Made by a program: the position numbers and the translations under genes
Origin: a bacterium
GTDB taxonomy: Bacteria; Verrucomicrobiota; Verrucomicrobiia; Limisphaerales; J093
Direction: 5' to 3'
Assembly: GCA_021780105.1 (NCBI GenBank)
Contig: JAJXZJ010000029.1
Location: 21,263-85,262 of the forward strand
DNA: 64,000 bases
Shown here: positions 45,515-55,514 of the stretch, in pieces
Layout: the number at the start of each line of letters is the position of its first letter
Position numbering within the stretch: the stretch's first letter is position 1
The notes under the pieces: generated by a model
What the model saw: the letters and a program-made list of their open reading frames with translations, nothing else
Told to the model about the DNA's origin: nothing
Database searches by the model: none

Positions 45515-46242
45515 GGCCGCCCTCCGCCGACAGCGGGCGGTTCGTGTTCGGGGGCGAACGCTTCGCCGTCCTCGATCAAACCATCCTTGATATGAATGAT
45601 TCGCTGCGCGTGATGAGCCACGCCCGGATCGTGCGTGACCAGGATGATGGTGATGCCCTCGGTCCGGTTGAGGTCCTGGAACATCTTGAGGATGTCCACG
45701 CTGGTGCGCGAATCGAGGTTCCCGGTCGGCTCGTCGGCCAGCAGCAGCCGGGGACGGTTGACCAGCGAACGGGCAATGGCCACCCGCTGTTGCTGACCGC
45801 CGGAAAGCTGCGACGGGTGATGCTCCACCCGGTCGCCCAAGCCGACTTTGGACAAAAGGGCGGTTGCCCGCTCCCGCATTTGACGTTCGGAAAGTGGTTC
45901 CGCAGAATACGTCAAGGGCATCATCACATTCTCCAGCGCGGTGGTGCGGGGCAGCAGGTTGAAGCTCTGGAAGACGAACCCGATGGTTTGTTTGCGAACC
46001 CGGGCCCGCTCGCGGGCGGAAAGTCCGGAAATTTCCCGGCCCTCCAGCCAATACTCGCCGCCAGTGGGCCGGTCGAGGCAGCCAAGCAGGTTCATGAGCG
46101 TGCTCTTGCCCGAGCCGCTGGCACCCATCAGCGCCACCAACTCGCCCCGGGCCACGGTGGCGGAGATGCCCTTGAGCACCGGCACATCCACCTCGCCCAA
46201 ATGGTAGGTCTTCTGGAGGTTTTTGAGTTCGATCAGGTCCAT
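45511..46242 (-). CDS. ABC ATPase of MacB/LolD type
   Basis: 243 residues, a single cassette. Walker A is GASGSGKST, the Q loop is FVFQSFNLL, the signature is [15 protein letters not shown], Walker B is [12 protein letters not shown], and the switch is LVTHDP. The closest subtype is the LolD/MacB cluster ([15 protein letters not shown]). It pairs with the permease, whose start overlaps its stop. The adaptor gene is 51 bases upstream. Confidence 0.95.
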   Translation of the reverse strand: MDLIELKNLQKTYHLGEVDVPVLKGISATVARGELVALMGASGSGKSTLMNLLGCLDRPTGGEYWLEGREISGLSARERARVRKQTIGFVFQSFNLLPRTTALENVMMPLTYSAEPLSERQMRERATALLSKVGLGDRVEHHPSQLSGGQQQRVAIARSLVNRPRLLLADEPTGNLDSRTSVDILKMFQDLNRTEGITIILVTHDPGVAHHAQRIIHIKDGLIEDGEAFAPEHEPPAVGGGRP

Positions 46243-46293
46243 GCCGATGGAAAGGGGGGAACAAGATGATACCGCGTGGCGTCCGACAGCCGC

Positions 46294-47661
46294 TCAGGAA
46301 CCGGACCGGCGGGCAGCGGTGTTGCCGCGCGCCCGGCCGAGCTGCGGCGTGAACGGGCTGGCTCCCGAGGCGGGGGCGCCAGCGAAGTGTTGGGCTGACT
46401 GCTCGCCAATCACAACGGCCATGCCCTCGTTCAACTCCGGCGCCCGCACCTCGGTCTCCGTTCTGTCGGTCAGCCCCACGCTGACCTCGATGGGCCGGAG
46501 AAACTCACCGTCCGCCACCCACACGGTTCCCTGGCGCTGAGAAAGATTGTCGTCCACATCACCACCCTTCGTGGGTCCGTGCGCTGAAGCTTTGACTGTC
46601 TGGATTGCCTGCCGAAATTCCGGGGCAATCTGCTCCGGCCGCGGCTGCCAGCGCAAAGCCCCATTCGGCACGGCCAGGACATTCTCCCGGCTGGCAGTGA
46701 TGAACTGCACGTTGGCGGTCAGGTAAGGCAGCAGTTTGCCATCCGCGTTGTCGGTGTCCACTTCCACGGTGTAGGTCACCACGTTCTGGGTCATGGTGGC
46801 ATTGAGCCGCACTTTGGCGACCTGCCCGTGAAAGACGCGGTTGCGGAAGGCGTCCACGGTGAACACCGCCGGCATTCCGGGATGGATGGTGCCGATGTCC
46901 GCCTCGTTGACCGAAACCCACACCTGGATGCGGGTCAAATCCTTGGCCAGGAGGAACAGGCTCGGCGCGTTCAGACTCGAGACCACGGTCTGGCCGATAT
47001 TCACCCGCCGGTCAATGATGACGCCCTCGACCGGCGACGTGATCGTGCAGTAGCCCAGATTCCGCTGCGCCCGGTCAAGGACGGCCCGGGTCTCGGCCAG
47101 ATTCGCCTTGGCCTGGGCAATTCCCGCCTGGGCCAAAGCGAGGCTGGCCCTGGCCACCTCGTAGGTGGACTGATATTGATCGTAAGCACTGGGGGCCAGC
47201 GCCTCCGAGGGGCCGAGTTTCTGGGCGCGATCCCAATCCTGCCCGGCCTGGGTCAATTTGGCCTGCATTTGCTGCAAGTTGGCCTGGGCGCTGAGCAGAT
47301 TGGCCTGGGCCTGTTGCAACGCGGCTTGGGCGGAAGCGACATCGGCCGCGTAAAGCGAATCGTCAATCTTGGCCAGCACGGTGCCCTGCTCGACCACCGA
47401 ACCGTAGTCAATCGTTTTGCCGTTTTTGTCCGTGCCGAACGCACTGATCTGGCCGGCCACCTGCGCCCCAATGTCCACGACCTCCACCGGTTCGACCGTT
47501 CCCGTCGCGCTGATGGTGGCCACCAGATTGGTGCGTTTCACCGGCGCGGTGCGCAGTTCGCCGGTCGGATCCGTCTTCCGGCTGAACCGCCAGGCGGCCG
47601 TCGCGCCGGCTGCGCCCACGATGAGGATTCCAACGACGGTGATTTGAATAATTCGCCGCAT
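46294..47661 (-). CDS. MacA-like membrane-fusion (HlyD family) adaptor
   Basis: 455 residues from the ATG at 47661, an N-terminally anchored periplasmic adaptor. The anchor is at 4-24 (IIQITVVGILIVGAAGA). Lipoyl halves are at about 45-85 (GTVEPVEVVDIGAQVAGQI) and 190-215 (GYCTITSPVEGVIIDRR), around a long helical hairpin made of repeats with AQAALQQAQANLLSAQANLQ. The beta-barrel and membrane-proximal domains complete the HlyD layout. First gene of the efflux operon. An upstream in-frame start (47757) adds 32 residues unlike the family. Confidence 0.93.
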   Translation of the reverse strand: MRRIIQITVVGILIVGAAGATAAWRFSRKTDPTGELRTAPVKRTNLVATISATGTVEPVEVVDIGAQVAGQISAFGTDKNGKTIDYGSVVEQGTVLAKIDDSLYAADVASAQAALQQAQANLLSAQANLQQMQAKLTQAGQDWDRAQKLGPSEALAPSAYDQYQSTYEVARASLALAQAGIAQAKANLAETRAVLDRAQRNLGYCTITSPVEGVIIDRRVNIGQTVVSSLNAPSLFLLAKDLTRIQVWVSVNEADIGTIHPGMPAVFTVDAFRNRVFHGQVAKVRLNATMTQNVVTYTVEVDTDNADGKLLPYLTANVQFITASRENVLAVPNGALRWQPRPEQIAPEFRQAIQTVKASAHGPTKGGDVDDNLSQRQGTVWVADGEFLRPIEVSVGLTDRTETEVRAPELNEGMAVVIGEQSAQHFAGAPASGASPFTPQLGRARGNTAARRSGS

Positions 47662-47972
47662 CGGGAGGTTTGACTTCGCGGGCAGCCCGGGGTTTCCGGG
47701 AATGGGATGAATCCGGAACCAAAGCGGGACGAATCCGTCGGGAACAGGGATGCGCACGGCAAAGCTGGCGCGCGTTCCCGGTCACCCCGGCCGCGCCGCC
47801 GAAGCCGGTTACCCGCGAACCTCGATTCCCACGCGAGGTTGGGCGTGTCAGTCATTCAGCGAGAACGCGCTTGCTTCGGCCGCGTGGAAGTTCACCATGC
47901 GGGCGTTATGCCGTGGCGTCCTTCATGGACGCCGCGAGGAATGATCGGATCAATACAACACCATTGACGCAC
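47662..47972. other. Divergent promoter region between efflux operon and surface-repeat gene
   Basis: 311 bases with starts of opposite polarity at either end. I see no convincing operator, riboswitch or repeat. Open frames crossing it are extensions of the flanking genes. Confidence 0.4.
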
Positions 47973-48599
47973 ATGAACGCCCGTTCACTTTTCTTGACCA
48001 CCGCTTCAGTCCTGCTCCTGACTCCTGCCGCGGTCCGCGCGGACAAGTTTTTCCAGCTCGCCATGCTGCCGCCGGACACGCAGATCGTGCCCGAGGACCA
48101 GTCCATCCGCGGCGTGCGCCTGGATTTTCCTTACGGCCGCAATCAGGACATGCGCGGATTCGACTTTGGCTTCGTGAATGAGACGGCCGGCGATTTTCAC
48201 GGCTTTGGCCTGGGCTTTGCCAACCTGACCGACGGCGCCATGAACGGCGTCCAGTGGAGCTTCGTCGGCGTTTCCAGCACCGGCGGCGACGCGCAAGGCT
48301 GGACGTTGAACATGGTTCACCAGGTCGTCGGCAGCATGGACGGCTGCCAGATGGGTTTGGTGGGCTACGTCGAAAAGGATTTCCAAGGTCTGCAATCCAG
48401 CCTGCTATGGAACCAGACGGACGGCACCAGCTCCGGCGTTCAACTGGGCCTGGTCAACAAAGCCGGGGCGTTCCACGGCCTGCAGCTTGGCGTGGTCAAC
48501 CTGACCGGGCAGATGAACGGGGTTCAGGTCGGCCTCTGGAACCAGATCAGCTCCAAGGAGGGCCTCAGCGTTCTGCCAATCGTGAACTGGAAGTTCTGA
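47973..48599 (+). CDS. LA_2272-like surface-repeat protein
   Basis: 208 residues from the ATG at 47973. A signal peptide (1-23, ending VRA) precedes about seven repeats of 20-22 residues built on G-x-x-x-G-x-V/A-N: GFDFGFVNETAGDFH, GFGLGFANLTDGAMN, CQMGLVGYVEKDFQ, GVQLGLVNKAGAFH, GLQLGVVNLTGQMN, GVQVGLWNQ. This is the alternating pattern of LA_2272-type surface repeats, predicted as exported beta-rich proteins. The ligand or role is unknown. It is followed closely by a GT9 glycosyltransferase gene. Confidence 0.8.
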   Translation: MNARSLFLTTASVLLLTPAAVRADKFFQLAMLPPDTQIVPEDQSIRGVRLDFPYGRNQDMRGFDFGFVNETAGDFHGFGLGFANLTDGAMNGVQWSFVGVSSTGGDAQGWTLNMVHQVVGSMDGCQMGLVGYVEKDFQGLQSSLLWNQTDGTSSGVQLGLVNKAGAFHGLQLGVVNLTGQMNGVQVGLWNQISSKEGLSVLPIVNWKF

Positions 48600-48640
48600 C
48601 GCGGCCGCGGCGCCCGACCACGCGTCAGCGCTTTCCCGTC

Positions 48641-49624
48641 ATGGTGGCCTCTGCGCCGAAGATTCTGCTGGTCCGGCTCAAAAGCATCGGCGACATCGTC
48701 TTCACCGCCCCGGCCACGGACCGGCTCCGGCAGAATCATCCGGACGCGTCCATCGGTTTTCTCACGTCCGTTGAAAACCGGCCGGTGGTCGAAACCTTCC
48801 CGGCCGTCAACGAAGTCCTGGTGCTCGATCGTCGTCTGCTGCGGCGGCCCAATTTGCTGGCCACCAGCCGGCACTTGTTGGGTCTCGTTCGCCGGCTCCG
48901 AGCCCGCCGCTTCAGTCTGGTCATTGATTTCCAGGGCTACGGCGAAACCGCGTTGCTGACACGTCTTACGGGCGCGCCGACGCGTTGGGGCTGCGCCACG
49001 CGTCCGCTGCGCCGCCGCGCCTACACACACAATGTTCCCCGCCCCGGCGGCTGCCATCCGGCAGATGGATACCTGCAGATGCTCGATCAAGCTGGCGTCC
49101 CGCCCGCGCCGGTCCGCAATGAGTTGCGGTTGCCGGACCACGCCATGCACGAGGCCCAGAGTTTCTTCATGCACTCGCGTCTGAATCCGGCCAAGCCCAC
49201 GCTGTTCCTCCAACCTTTCACCAGCGCCGAGGCAAAAAACTGGCCGTTGGCAAACTTCCTCGCGCTGGCCAAAATCTGGCGCCACCACGGCGGCCAGGTG
49301 CTGTTCGGCGGCGGACCGAACGAACGTGACCGCCTGCGGCCCGCGAAATCCGCGGGCTTCGCTGTGGCCGCCGGCGTGCCGCTGCAAACCTCCGCGGCGC
49401 TCGCCTGTCTCGCCACGATCCTCGTGGGCGGCGACACCGGCCTGCTGCATTTCGTCGTGGCCCTGGGCCAGCGCACGCTGGCGCTCATGCCCGCGGAGCG
49501 TCCAGGCAGTTCGATCCCTTATCGCCATCCGGAATGGGTGGTGTCACCGCCGCCCGGCCGGCCGGTTTCTGAAATCCCGGTGGCGGCCGTGGGCAAGGCG
49601 CTGGCCGAAATCCAGATGCCGTAA
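48641..49624 (+). CDS. Glycosyltransferase family 9 (heptosyltransferase-like)
   Basis: 327 residues from the ATG at 48641. GT9 features: ILLVRLKSIGDIVFTAPATD at the N-terminus, LVIDFQGYGETALLTRLTGA, then FLQPFTSAEAKNWP, LFGGGPNERDR and VGGDTGLLHFVVALGQRTLA. These form the GT-B fold with the nucleotide-sugar pocket in the second half. GT9 enzymes add heptose to the LPS core or build other surface glycans. It follows the surface-repeat gene with 41 bases between. No other LPS gene is adjacent, so the acceptor is unknown. Confidence 0.92.
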   Translation: MVASAPKILLVRLKSIGDIVFTAPATDRLRQNHPDASIGFLTSVENRPVVETFPAVNEVLVLDRRLLRRPNLLATSRHLLGLVRRLRARRFSLVIDFQGYGETALLTRLTGAPTRWGCATRPLRRRAYTHNVPRPGGCHPADGYLQMLDQAGVPPAPVRNELRLPDHAMHEAQSFFMHSRLNPAKPTLFLQPFTSAEAKNWPLANFLALAKIWRHHGGQVLFGGGPNERDRLRPAKSAGFAVAAGVPLQTSAALACLATILVGGDTGLLHFVVALGQRTLALMPAERPGSSIPYRHPEWVVSPPPGRPVSEIPVAAVGKALAEIQMP

Positions 49625-49689
49625 GGAGCTGCCTTGCCGTGCCGGCCCCGTGAATGTTTGAGCGCCGCGGAGAAATCGCCGGCAACCGC

Positions 49690-50634
49690 CTACTTGCCGA
49701 ACAACTTCAAATCCTTCAAGCCGCTCACCGCGTCACTCACCTTCTTGAAACCCGGCGCGTAACGGTCAGCCACATCGGTCAGCAATTGCTTCTGCGGATC
49801 GGTCAGCTTGCCTTTGTCGAGCACGTTCTGCACGGCGGGCACCACGGCGGTCACCTCGCCCTTGCGCAAACCGTTCACCACCTGCGCCACGTCGCCCTGC
49901 ACCCCGTCCAGCGCGCCGAAGTTCCGTTGCACCACGTAAGCCGCGGTAAGGTCTTTCACCTGCGACACGAGCTGCGTCTGCTCCGGCGTGAGCTTCGCCT
50001 GGCTCAACTTCGCCAGCGCGTCCAATGCCTCGACGTTCTTGCCGCCGGCGAGCGCACTCAGCGCGCCGTCAAGCTGGCTCTTCAAGGCCGGCTGCGAGGC
50101 CAACGACGTGCCCAGCGTCTGCACTTTGCCGGCCAGGTCGTTCGCGACGGACGTGAGCGTGTCGTCCGACTTTAACCCGACGCCGGAAAGCAACTGTTTC
50201 GCCAGATCGCCGGCCGACGTTCTGACAGACGCCTTGACCTGGCTGACGAGATCGTTCGTGGCCGTCGTGGCGGCCGGGCTGGTCGTGTTCGTTGCCGGCA
50301 CCGTCACGGCAGTGGCGTCCGGCGGCGCCGCGGCGGGCACGTTCGCAGGCGCGACCGCCGTGGCAGCGGTGGCGGTCGGCGCGGCTTCATTCGTGGAATC
50401 GGATGACGCAACGACCGGCGTGCTTTCCTTGGCGGGCGCGGCGGGTGCGGTGGCCGCAGCCGGTTCGGCCGGTGCCGGCGCCGCAGCCGTCGGGGGAGGC
50501 GTGGTTTGCGGAACTGCTGCCTGCGGGGCCGCGGGCGGTGGCGCGGCGGGTTTCTCGGAGTTCGATTTTCCGCAACCGGAAGCCAGCATCAAGGGCACCA
50601 GGATCGCCAGCGCCATGAAAGGTCGTTCACTCAT
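49690..50634 (-). CDS. Ala/Pro-rich lipoprotein with helical C-terminal domain, function unknown
   Basis: 314 residues. The lipobox MLASGC sets Cys21. Residues 25-125 are an extremely Ala/Pro/Thr-rich linker, likely unstructured, reaching through the cell wall. Residues about 127-310 are an all-helical region with Lys/Leu/Gln-rich segments (LAGKVQTLGTSLASQPALK; LAKLSQAKLTPEQTQLVSQ). I do not recognise the family. It is divergent from the lytic transglycosylase gene with a 109-base shared promoter region, which suggests an envelope role. Confidence 0.7.
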   Translation of the reverse strand: MSERPFMALAILVPLMLASGCGKSNSEKPAAPPPAAPQAAVPQTTPPPTAAAPAPAEPAAATAPAAPAKESTPVVASSDSTNEAAPTATAATAVAPANVPAAAPPDATAVTVPATNTTSPAATTATNDLVSQVKASVRTSAGDLAKQLLSGVGLKSDDTLTSVANDLAGKVQTLGTSLASQPALKSQLDGALSALAGGKNVEALDALAKLSQAKLTPEQTQLVSQVKDLTAAYVVQRNFGALDGVQGDVAQVVNGLRKGEVTAVVPAVQNVLDKGKLTDPQKQLLTDVADRYAPGFKKVSDAVSGLKDLKLFGK

Positions 50635-50743
50635 GGCCGCAGAGGTTAGCCAAACGGGCGCGAAAAGCAACCAACGGCAGCGGTTTCGGTGGCACGATTT
50701 TTTCTCGTGGCGGACCGGTATTGGGAGGATACCTTGGCGCGGC

Positions 50744-51682
50744 ATGAAACGCGTCTGCCTGCTCGCCGTGGTGCTGGCGGGGCCGTGCCTGGCCATGGCC
50801 CAGACCGACACCGTCACGCTGGATGATCTGCTCCAGCAGGGGCAGCAATGGTTGCAGGAAAACGCCGACGAAAACGTGCTGCGCGCCCTGCAGCAGGTGG
50901 ACCAGGCCAGGGTGCAGCAGTTCCTCCAGGACATCGAACAACGCTTCCAGGGTGACTACGTCGTGGACCTGGCGCAGCTCCGGCAGGCGGCCGCCACGGT
51001 GCTGCCGCTGCTCGAAGCGCACGAGGAAACGCAGCCTTACGCCGCGTGGCTGCGCACCCGGCTGGATTATCTGGACGTGGCCGACGAATTTCGCCTGACA
51101 ATTCCGCCGTCAAAGGTCGAGCCGGGCCAGCCGGCACTGCCGATTCCCAATCCCGGTCCGGCGGTCGAACGCAAGGTCTGGCAGAAGCGGCTGGAGAAAC
51201 GGCCCGCGCCCGCAGGCTCCGCACGCCTCGCGGCCGAACTCAAACCGGTGTTTGCCGCGCAGGGCGTCCCCGCGCAACTGGTCTGGCTGGCGGAAGTCGA
51301 GTCGTCGTTCAATCCGACCGCCCGCAGCCCGGTGGGTGCCGCCGGCCTGTTTCAACTCATGCCGCCCACCGCGAAAAACCTTGGCCTCGCCTCGCGGCCG
51401 GACGAGCGCCTGGACCCGGAGAAGAGCGCCCGCGCCGCGGCCAGATACCTGAAATATCTGCACGACAAATTCAAGGACTGGCCGCTGGCCCTGGCTGCTT
51501 ACAACGTCGGCGAAGGCCGGTTGCAGAAGCTGCTTGATCGTTACCGGGCGCGGACGTTTGACCAGGTCGCCACGCACCTGCCGGCGGAAACGCAGATGTA
51601 TGTGCCGCGCATCGAAGCCGTGCTGCAACGGCGCGAAGGTGTGACGCTGGCGCAACTGGAAATTCCCCGGTCGAAGGGCTGA
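50744..51682 (+). CDS. Lytic murein transglycosylase (GH23, MltD-like)
   Basis: 312 residues with a signal peptide (1-19). The Slt domain (about 160-300) has WLAEVESSFNP with the catalytic Glu186, then AAGLFQLMPPTAKNLGL, and AAYNVGEGRLQK, with MYVPRIEAV at its end: the MltD pattern. It cleaves the MurNAc-GlcNAc bond of peptidoglycan, forming 1,6-anhydro ends. No LysM repeats follow, unlike MltD. It is divergent from the lipoprotein gene. Confidence 0.93.
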   Translation: MKRVCLLAVVLAGPCLAMAQTDTVTLDDLLQQGQQWLQENADENVLRALQQVDQARVQQFLQDIEQRFQGDYVVDLAQLRQAAATVLPLLEAHEETQPYAAWLRTRLDYLDVADEFRLTIPPSKVEPGQPALPIPNPGPAVERKVWQKRLEKRPAPAGSARLAAELKPVFAAQGVPAQLVWLAEVESSFNPTARSPVGAAGLFQLMPPTAKNLGLASRPDERLDPEKSARAAARYLKYLHDKFKDWPLALAAYNVGEGRLQKLLDRYRARTFDQVATHLPAETQMYVPRIEAVLQRREGVTLAQLEIPRSKG

Positions 51683-51713
51683 GCCGGCACGCCACGCGCC
51701 GCGGGGAACGAGG

Positions 51714-52436
51714 CTATTTCAACGCCGCATAGACGCGGTGAACGTCTTCGTGGTCGTCAATCGTGTTGAGAAAATTGACCACCTGCTGGTGCGCGGCGGC
51801 GTCGAGTTCGACGGGGTTTTTCGCGAGGTAGCGCAGCTCGCTGGCGCTGATTTTCCAACCCGCGTTCTTCAGCCAGTTGCCGACGGCCGTGAGGTCCTTC
51901 GGGTCCGTGAGAAACCGCGCGCCCATGCTGCCTTCGGGAATTTCCTCGGCCTCGAGCGGTTCGACATTCTGCGCGCCGGCCTCGATGGCGTCCGCCTCCA
52001 CGTCGCGGGATGTGTCCGTGTGGCTGGCTTCGACGACGCCCAGCCGGTCGAAGAAAAACGCCATGCTGCCGGGCTGGCCCAGCGCGCCATCCTTGAACAG
52101 GTGGCGGATTTCCGGCGCCGTGCGATTCCGGTTGTCGGTGAGGCATTCCACGACCACGGGCACTTTGTGCGGACCGAAGCCCTCGTAGGTGACCTGCTCG
52201 ATGCTCACCGCCTCGTCGGTCTGGCCGGAGCCTTTCTTGATGGCGCGCTCGATGGTGTCGCGCGTCATCGAAGCCTTGCGCGCCTTCTCCACCGCGACGG
52301 CGAGGCGGGCATTGAGGTCGGGATCGCCGCCGCCCAGTTTGGCAGCGACGACAAGTTCCCGGACCAGTTTGCCGAAGACCTGGCCTTTTTTCAGTGCCGC
52401 CGCTTCGCGGCCCGCCTGTTTCCATTGCGCACCCAT
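51714..52436 (-). CDS. yebC: YebC/PmpR-family protein
   Basis: 240 residues from the ATG at 52436 (MGAQWKQAGREAAALKKGQVFGKLVREL), the family opening without the usual MAGHSKW. Diagnostic blocks are GGGDPDLNARLAVAVEKARK, MTRDTIERAIKKGSG, VTYEGFGPHKVPVVVECLTDN and RNRTAPEIRHLFKDG. YebC proteins are regulators or translation factors that help ribosomes through proline stretches. The open frame extends 42 codons upstream without family similarity. It converges with the transglycosylase gene. Confidence 0.94.
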   Translation of the reverse strand: MGAQWKQAGREAAALKKGQVFGKLVRELVVAAKLGGGDPDLNARLAVAVEKARKASMTRDTIERAIKKGSGQTDEAVSIEQVTYEGFGPHKVPVVVECLTDNRNRTAPEIRHLFKDGALGQPGSMAFFFDRLGVVEASHTDTSRDVEADAIEAGAQNVEPLEAEEIPEGSMGARFLTDPKDLTAVGNWLKNAGWKISASELRYLAKNPVELDAAAHQQVVNFLNTIDDHEDVHRVYAALK

Positions 52437-52711
52437 GTCGTCGTTGTAATCCGCCGCCAACTCCAGATCAAGGTTGAAGCTGATGACTCGCGCCGCCGCA
52501 AGCATCGCCACGCCGCTCGCGAGCAAAAGTCCGTGGAGAGAAAGCGTCCCGCGAAAGATCATGGAAAGGAATTGACCAGACGATGGCGGGAGTGTTTATG
52601 AACGCGAACATGACGGACTCTGCGGCCTCGAGCACCTGGCCGGCCGGCGAACGGCTGGTCTGTCAAACCGATTTCCGCTCGGGGTTCTGACCGGCACGCA
52701 ATCTGTTGCTT

Positions 52712-54259
52712 ATGGGCCGAAATTCCAACCCTGGAACAACAACAAAACCGGCCGAAGCCGCAGCTTCCGAGGCACCGGAACGCGCGGGCCGCGTTGCACG
52801 CCTTGTCTGGTTGATGACCGTGGTGGCGCTGCTGGTGATTCCCGCCCGGATCATCGCCTACGGCTATCTGCCGGCCGACGATGCCCTCCGGCACGCCGCC
52901 AAGGCGGTCAGCGGCCGGCCGTGGTCGGAGATTCTCGTCCTCGGCCAACCCTACACGGTGGACCACAACTTCGGCTGGGACGCCCTGTTGCGCGGCGTGT
53001 ATTTGCTGACCCAGTGCGAGGCCGAGCGGCTCGTGGATCTCTCCGTGCTGATTCTGTTCGCGCTGGTGGGCTGCGCCGCCCTGCCGTGGCTGAAACGGCC
53101 GGAGGCGTGGCTGGCTGCGCTCTTGCTGGTGTCCGTGGGCTGGCCGCCGCTGGCAAACATTCTGACACTTGGCCGTCCGCTTCTCCTGAGCATCGCGGTG
53201 CTCGTCGCAGTGCTTTGCCTGTGGCAGGCGAACGAGACGCGCCCGCCCAGCCGGGGAATCATCGCCGGCATGACCGCGTTGATCGCGGTGGCCGTGTTTG
53301 TTCACGGCGTGTGGTATCTCTGGGCCGTGCCGGTGGCCGCCTTTTTCCTGGCCCGGCAATACCGTTGGGGGCAGGCGCTGGCGGTGAGCTGGGCGGGCGG
53401 AACGATCCTCGGCGCGGCGCTGACCGGCCATCCGGTGGATTATCTCACCGAGGCCGTGGCGACCGCCGTTCGCGCCACGCAAATGCACCTCACCCAACGG
53501 ACGCTGGTCCCGGAACTGCAACCGGCGTCCAGCGGCCTGCTGTTCTTGCTCGTCACCGGCGGCCTGCTCGTCCTGCGCCGGCTGGAGAGGCTGGAGGCCC
53601 GCCCGTTCACGGCAAATCCCGTGTTCTGGCTGGCGGCCCTGGGGTGGACGCTGGGTTTTGCCAACCGGCGCTTCTGGGAGGATTGGGGCCTGCCCGCGTT
53701 GATGGTGCTGCTCGCCAGCGACGTGGCCACCTGGCTGCGGTTGAAAATGGCCGCCGATTCACCCCGGCGACTCGCCCTGACAGCCTCGCTGGCCGTGGCC
53801 CTGTTCTTTGTGTTGACCAGCGACATCGAGAGCCGCTGGACGCGCAGCCTGTCCCGGCAATTCCTCGTCCAGAACGATCCCGAACTTGCCGGCTGGCTGC
53901 CCGAGCACGGCGGCATCTTTTACGCGGCGGACCCCGGTTTTTTTTACGACACGTTTTTCAAAAATCCGCATGCTGACTGGCGCTACCTGCTCGGTTTCGA
54001 AATGACGCTCATGCCGAAGGACGACTTCACCACCCTGTATCGCATTCTCTGGAACTACGGCGCCGGGGCCGCCTACAAACCGTGGGTCGAGAAGATGCGT
54101 CCGCAGGACCGTCTGTTCATCCGGGCGGACCCGGGCAGCGCGCCGCCGATTCCCGGCCTGGAATGGCATTACACCCTGGGCGGCATGTGGAGCGGCCGGC
54201 TGCCGCGCACGAGCACGCCGTCCGGTGATCCGGCAGGCGTTGGCGGCAACCGCCATTGA
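52712..54259 (+). CDS. Polytopic membrane protein of unknown function
   Basis: 515 residues with about 9-10 hydrophobic segments between 30 and 375 (for example WLMTVVALLVIPARIIAYG at 35-53). A soluble C-terminal region (about 380-500) contains LPEHGGIFYAADPGFFYDTF and WRYLLGFEMTLMPKDDFTT. Segment 1 is followed by ADDALRHAAKAVSG, an acidic loop of the kind seen in GT-C glycosyltransferases, but no GT-C signature is certain. It precedes the Old Yellow Enzyme by 58 bases on the same strand. I do not recognise a family. Confidence 0.7.
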   Translation: MGRNSNPGTTTKPAEAAASEAPERAGRVARLVWLMTVVALLVIPARIIAYGYLPADDALRHAAKAVSGRPWSEILVLGQPYTVDHNFGWDALLRGVYLLTQCEAERLVDLSVLILFALVGCAALPWLKRPEAWLAALLLVSVGWPPLANILTLGRPLLLSIAVLVAVLCLWQANETRPPSRGIIAGMTALIAVAVFVHGVWYLWAVPVAAFFLARQYRWGQALAVSWAGGTILGAALTGHPVDYLTEAVATAVRATQMHLTQRTLVPELQPASSGLLFLLVTGGLLVLRRLERLEARPFTANPVFWLAALGWTLGFANRRFWEDWGLPALMVLLASDVATWLRLKMAADSPRRLALTASLAVALFFVLTSDIESRWTRSLSRQFLVQNDPELAGWLPEHGGIFYAADPGFFYDTFFKNPHADWRYLLGFEMTLMPKDDFTTLYRILWNYGAGAAYKPWVEKMRPQDRLFIRADPGSAPPIPGLEWHYTLGGMWSGRLPRTSTPSGDPAGVGGNRH

Positions 54260-54263
54260 TTGA

Positions 54264-55409
<1,146 letters not shown>

Positions 55410-55514
55410 GCCACCAGCGCCAAGAGTCATCGCTGTCCGGCAGGATCGGCTCAACCGCTTTTCCAGTCGTCACCCGAGGCTTGCATTTCCGCGCGGGCCG
55501 GTTAGGCAGATGCC

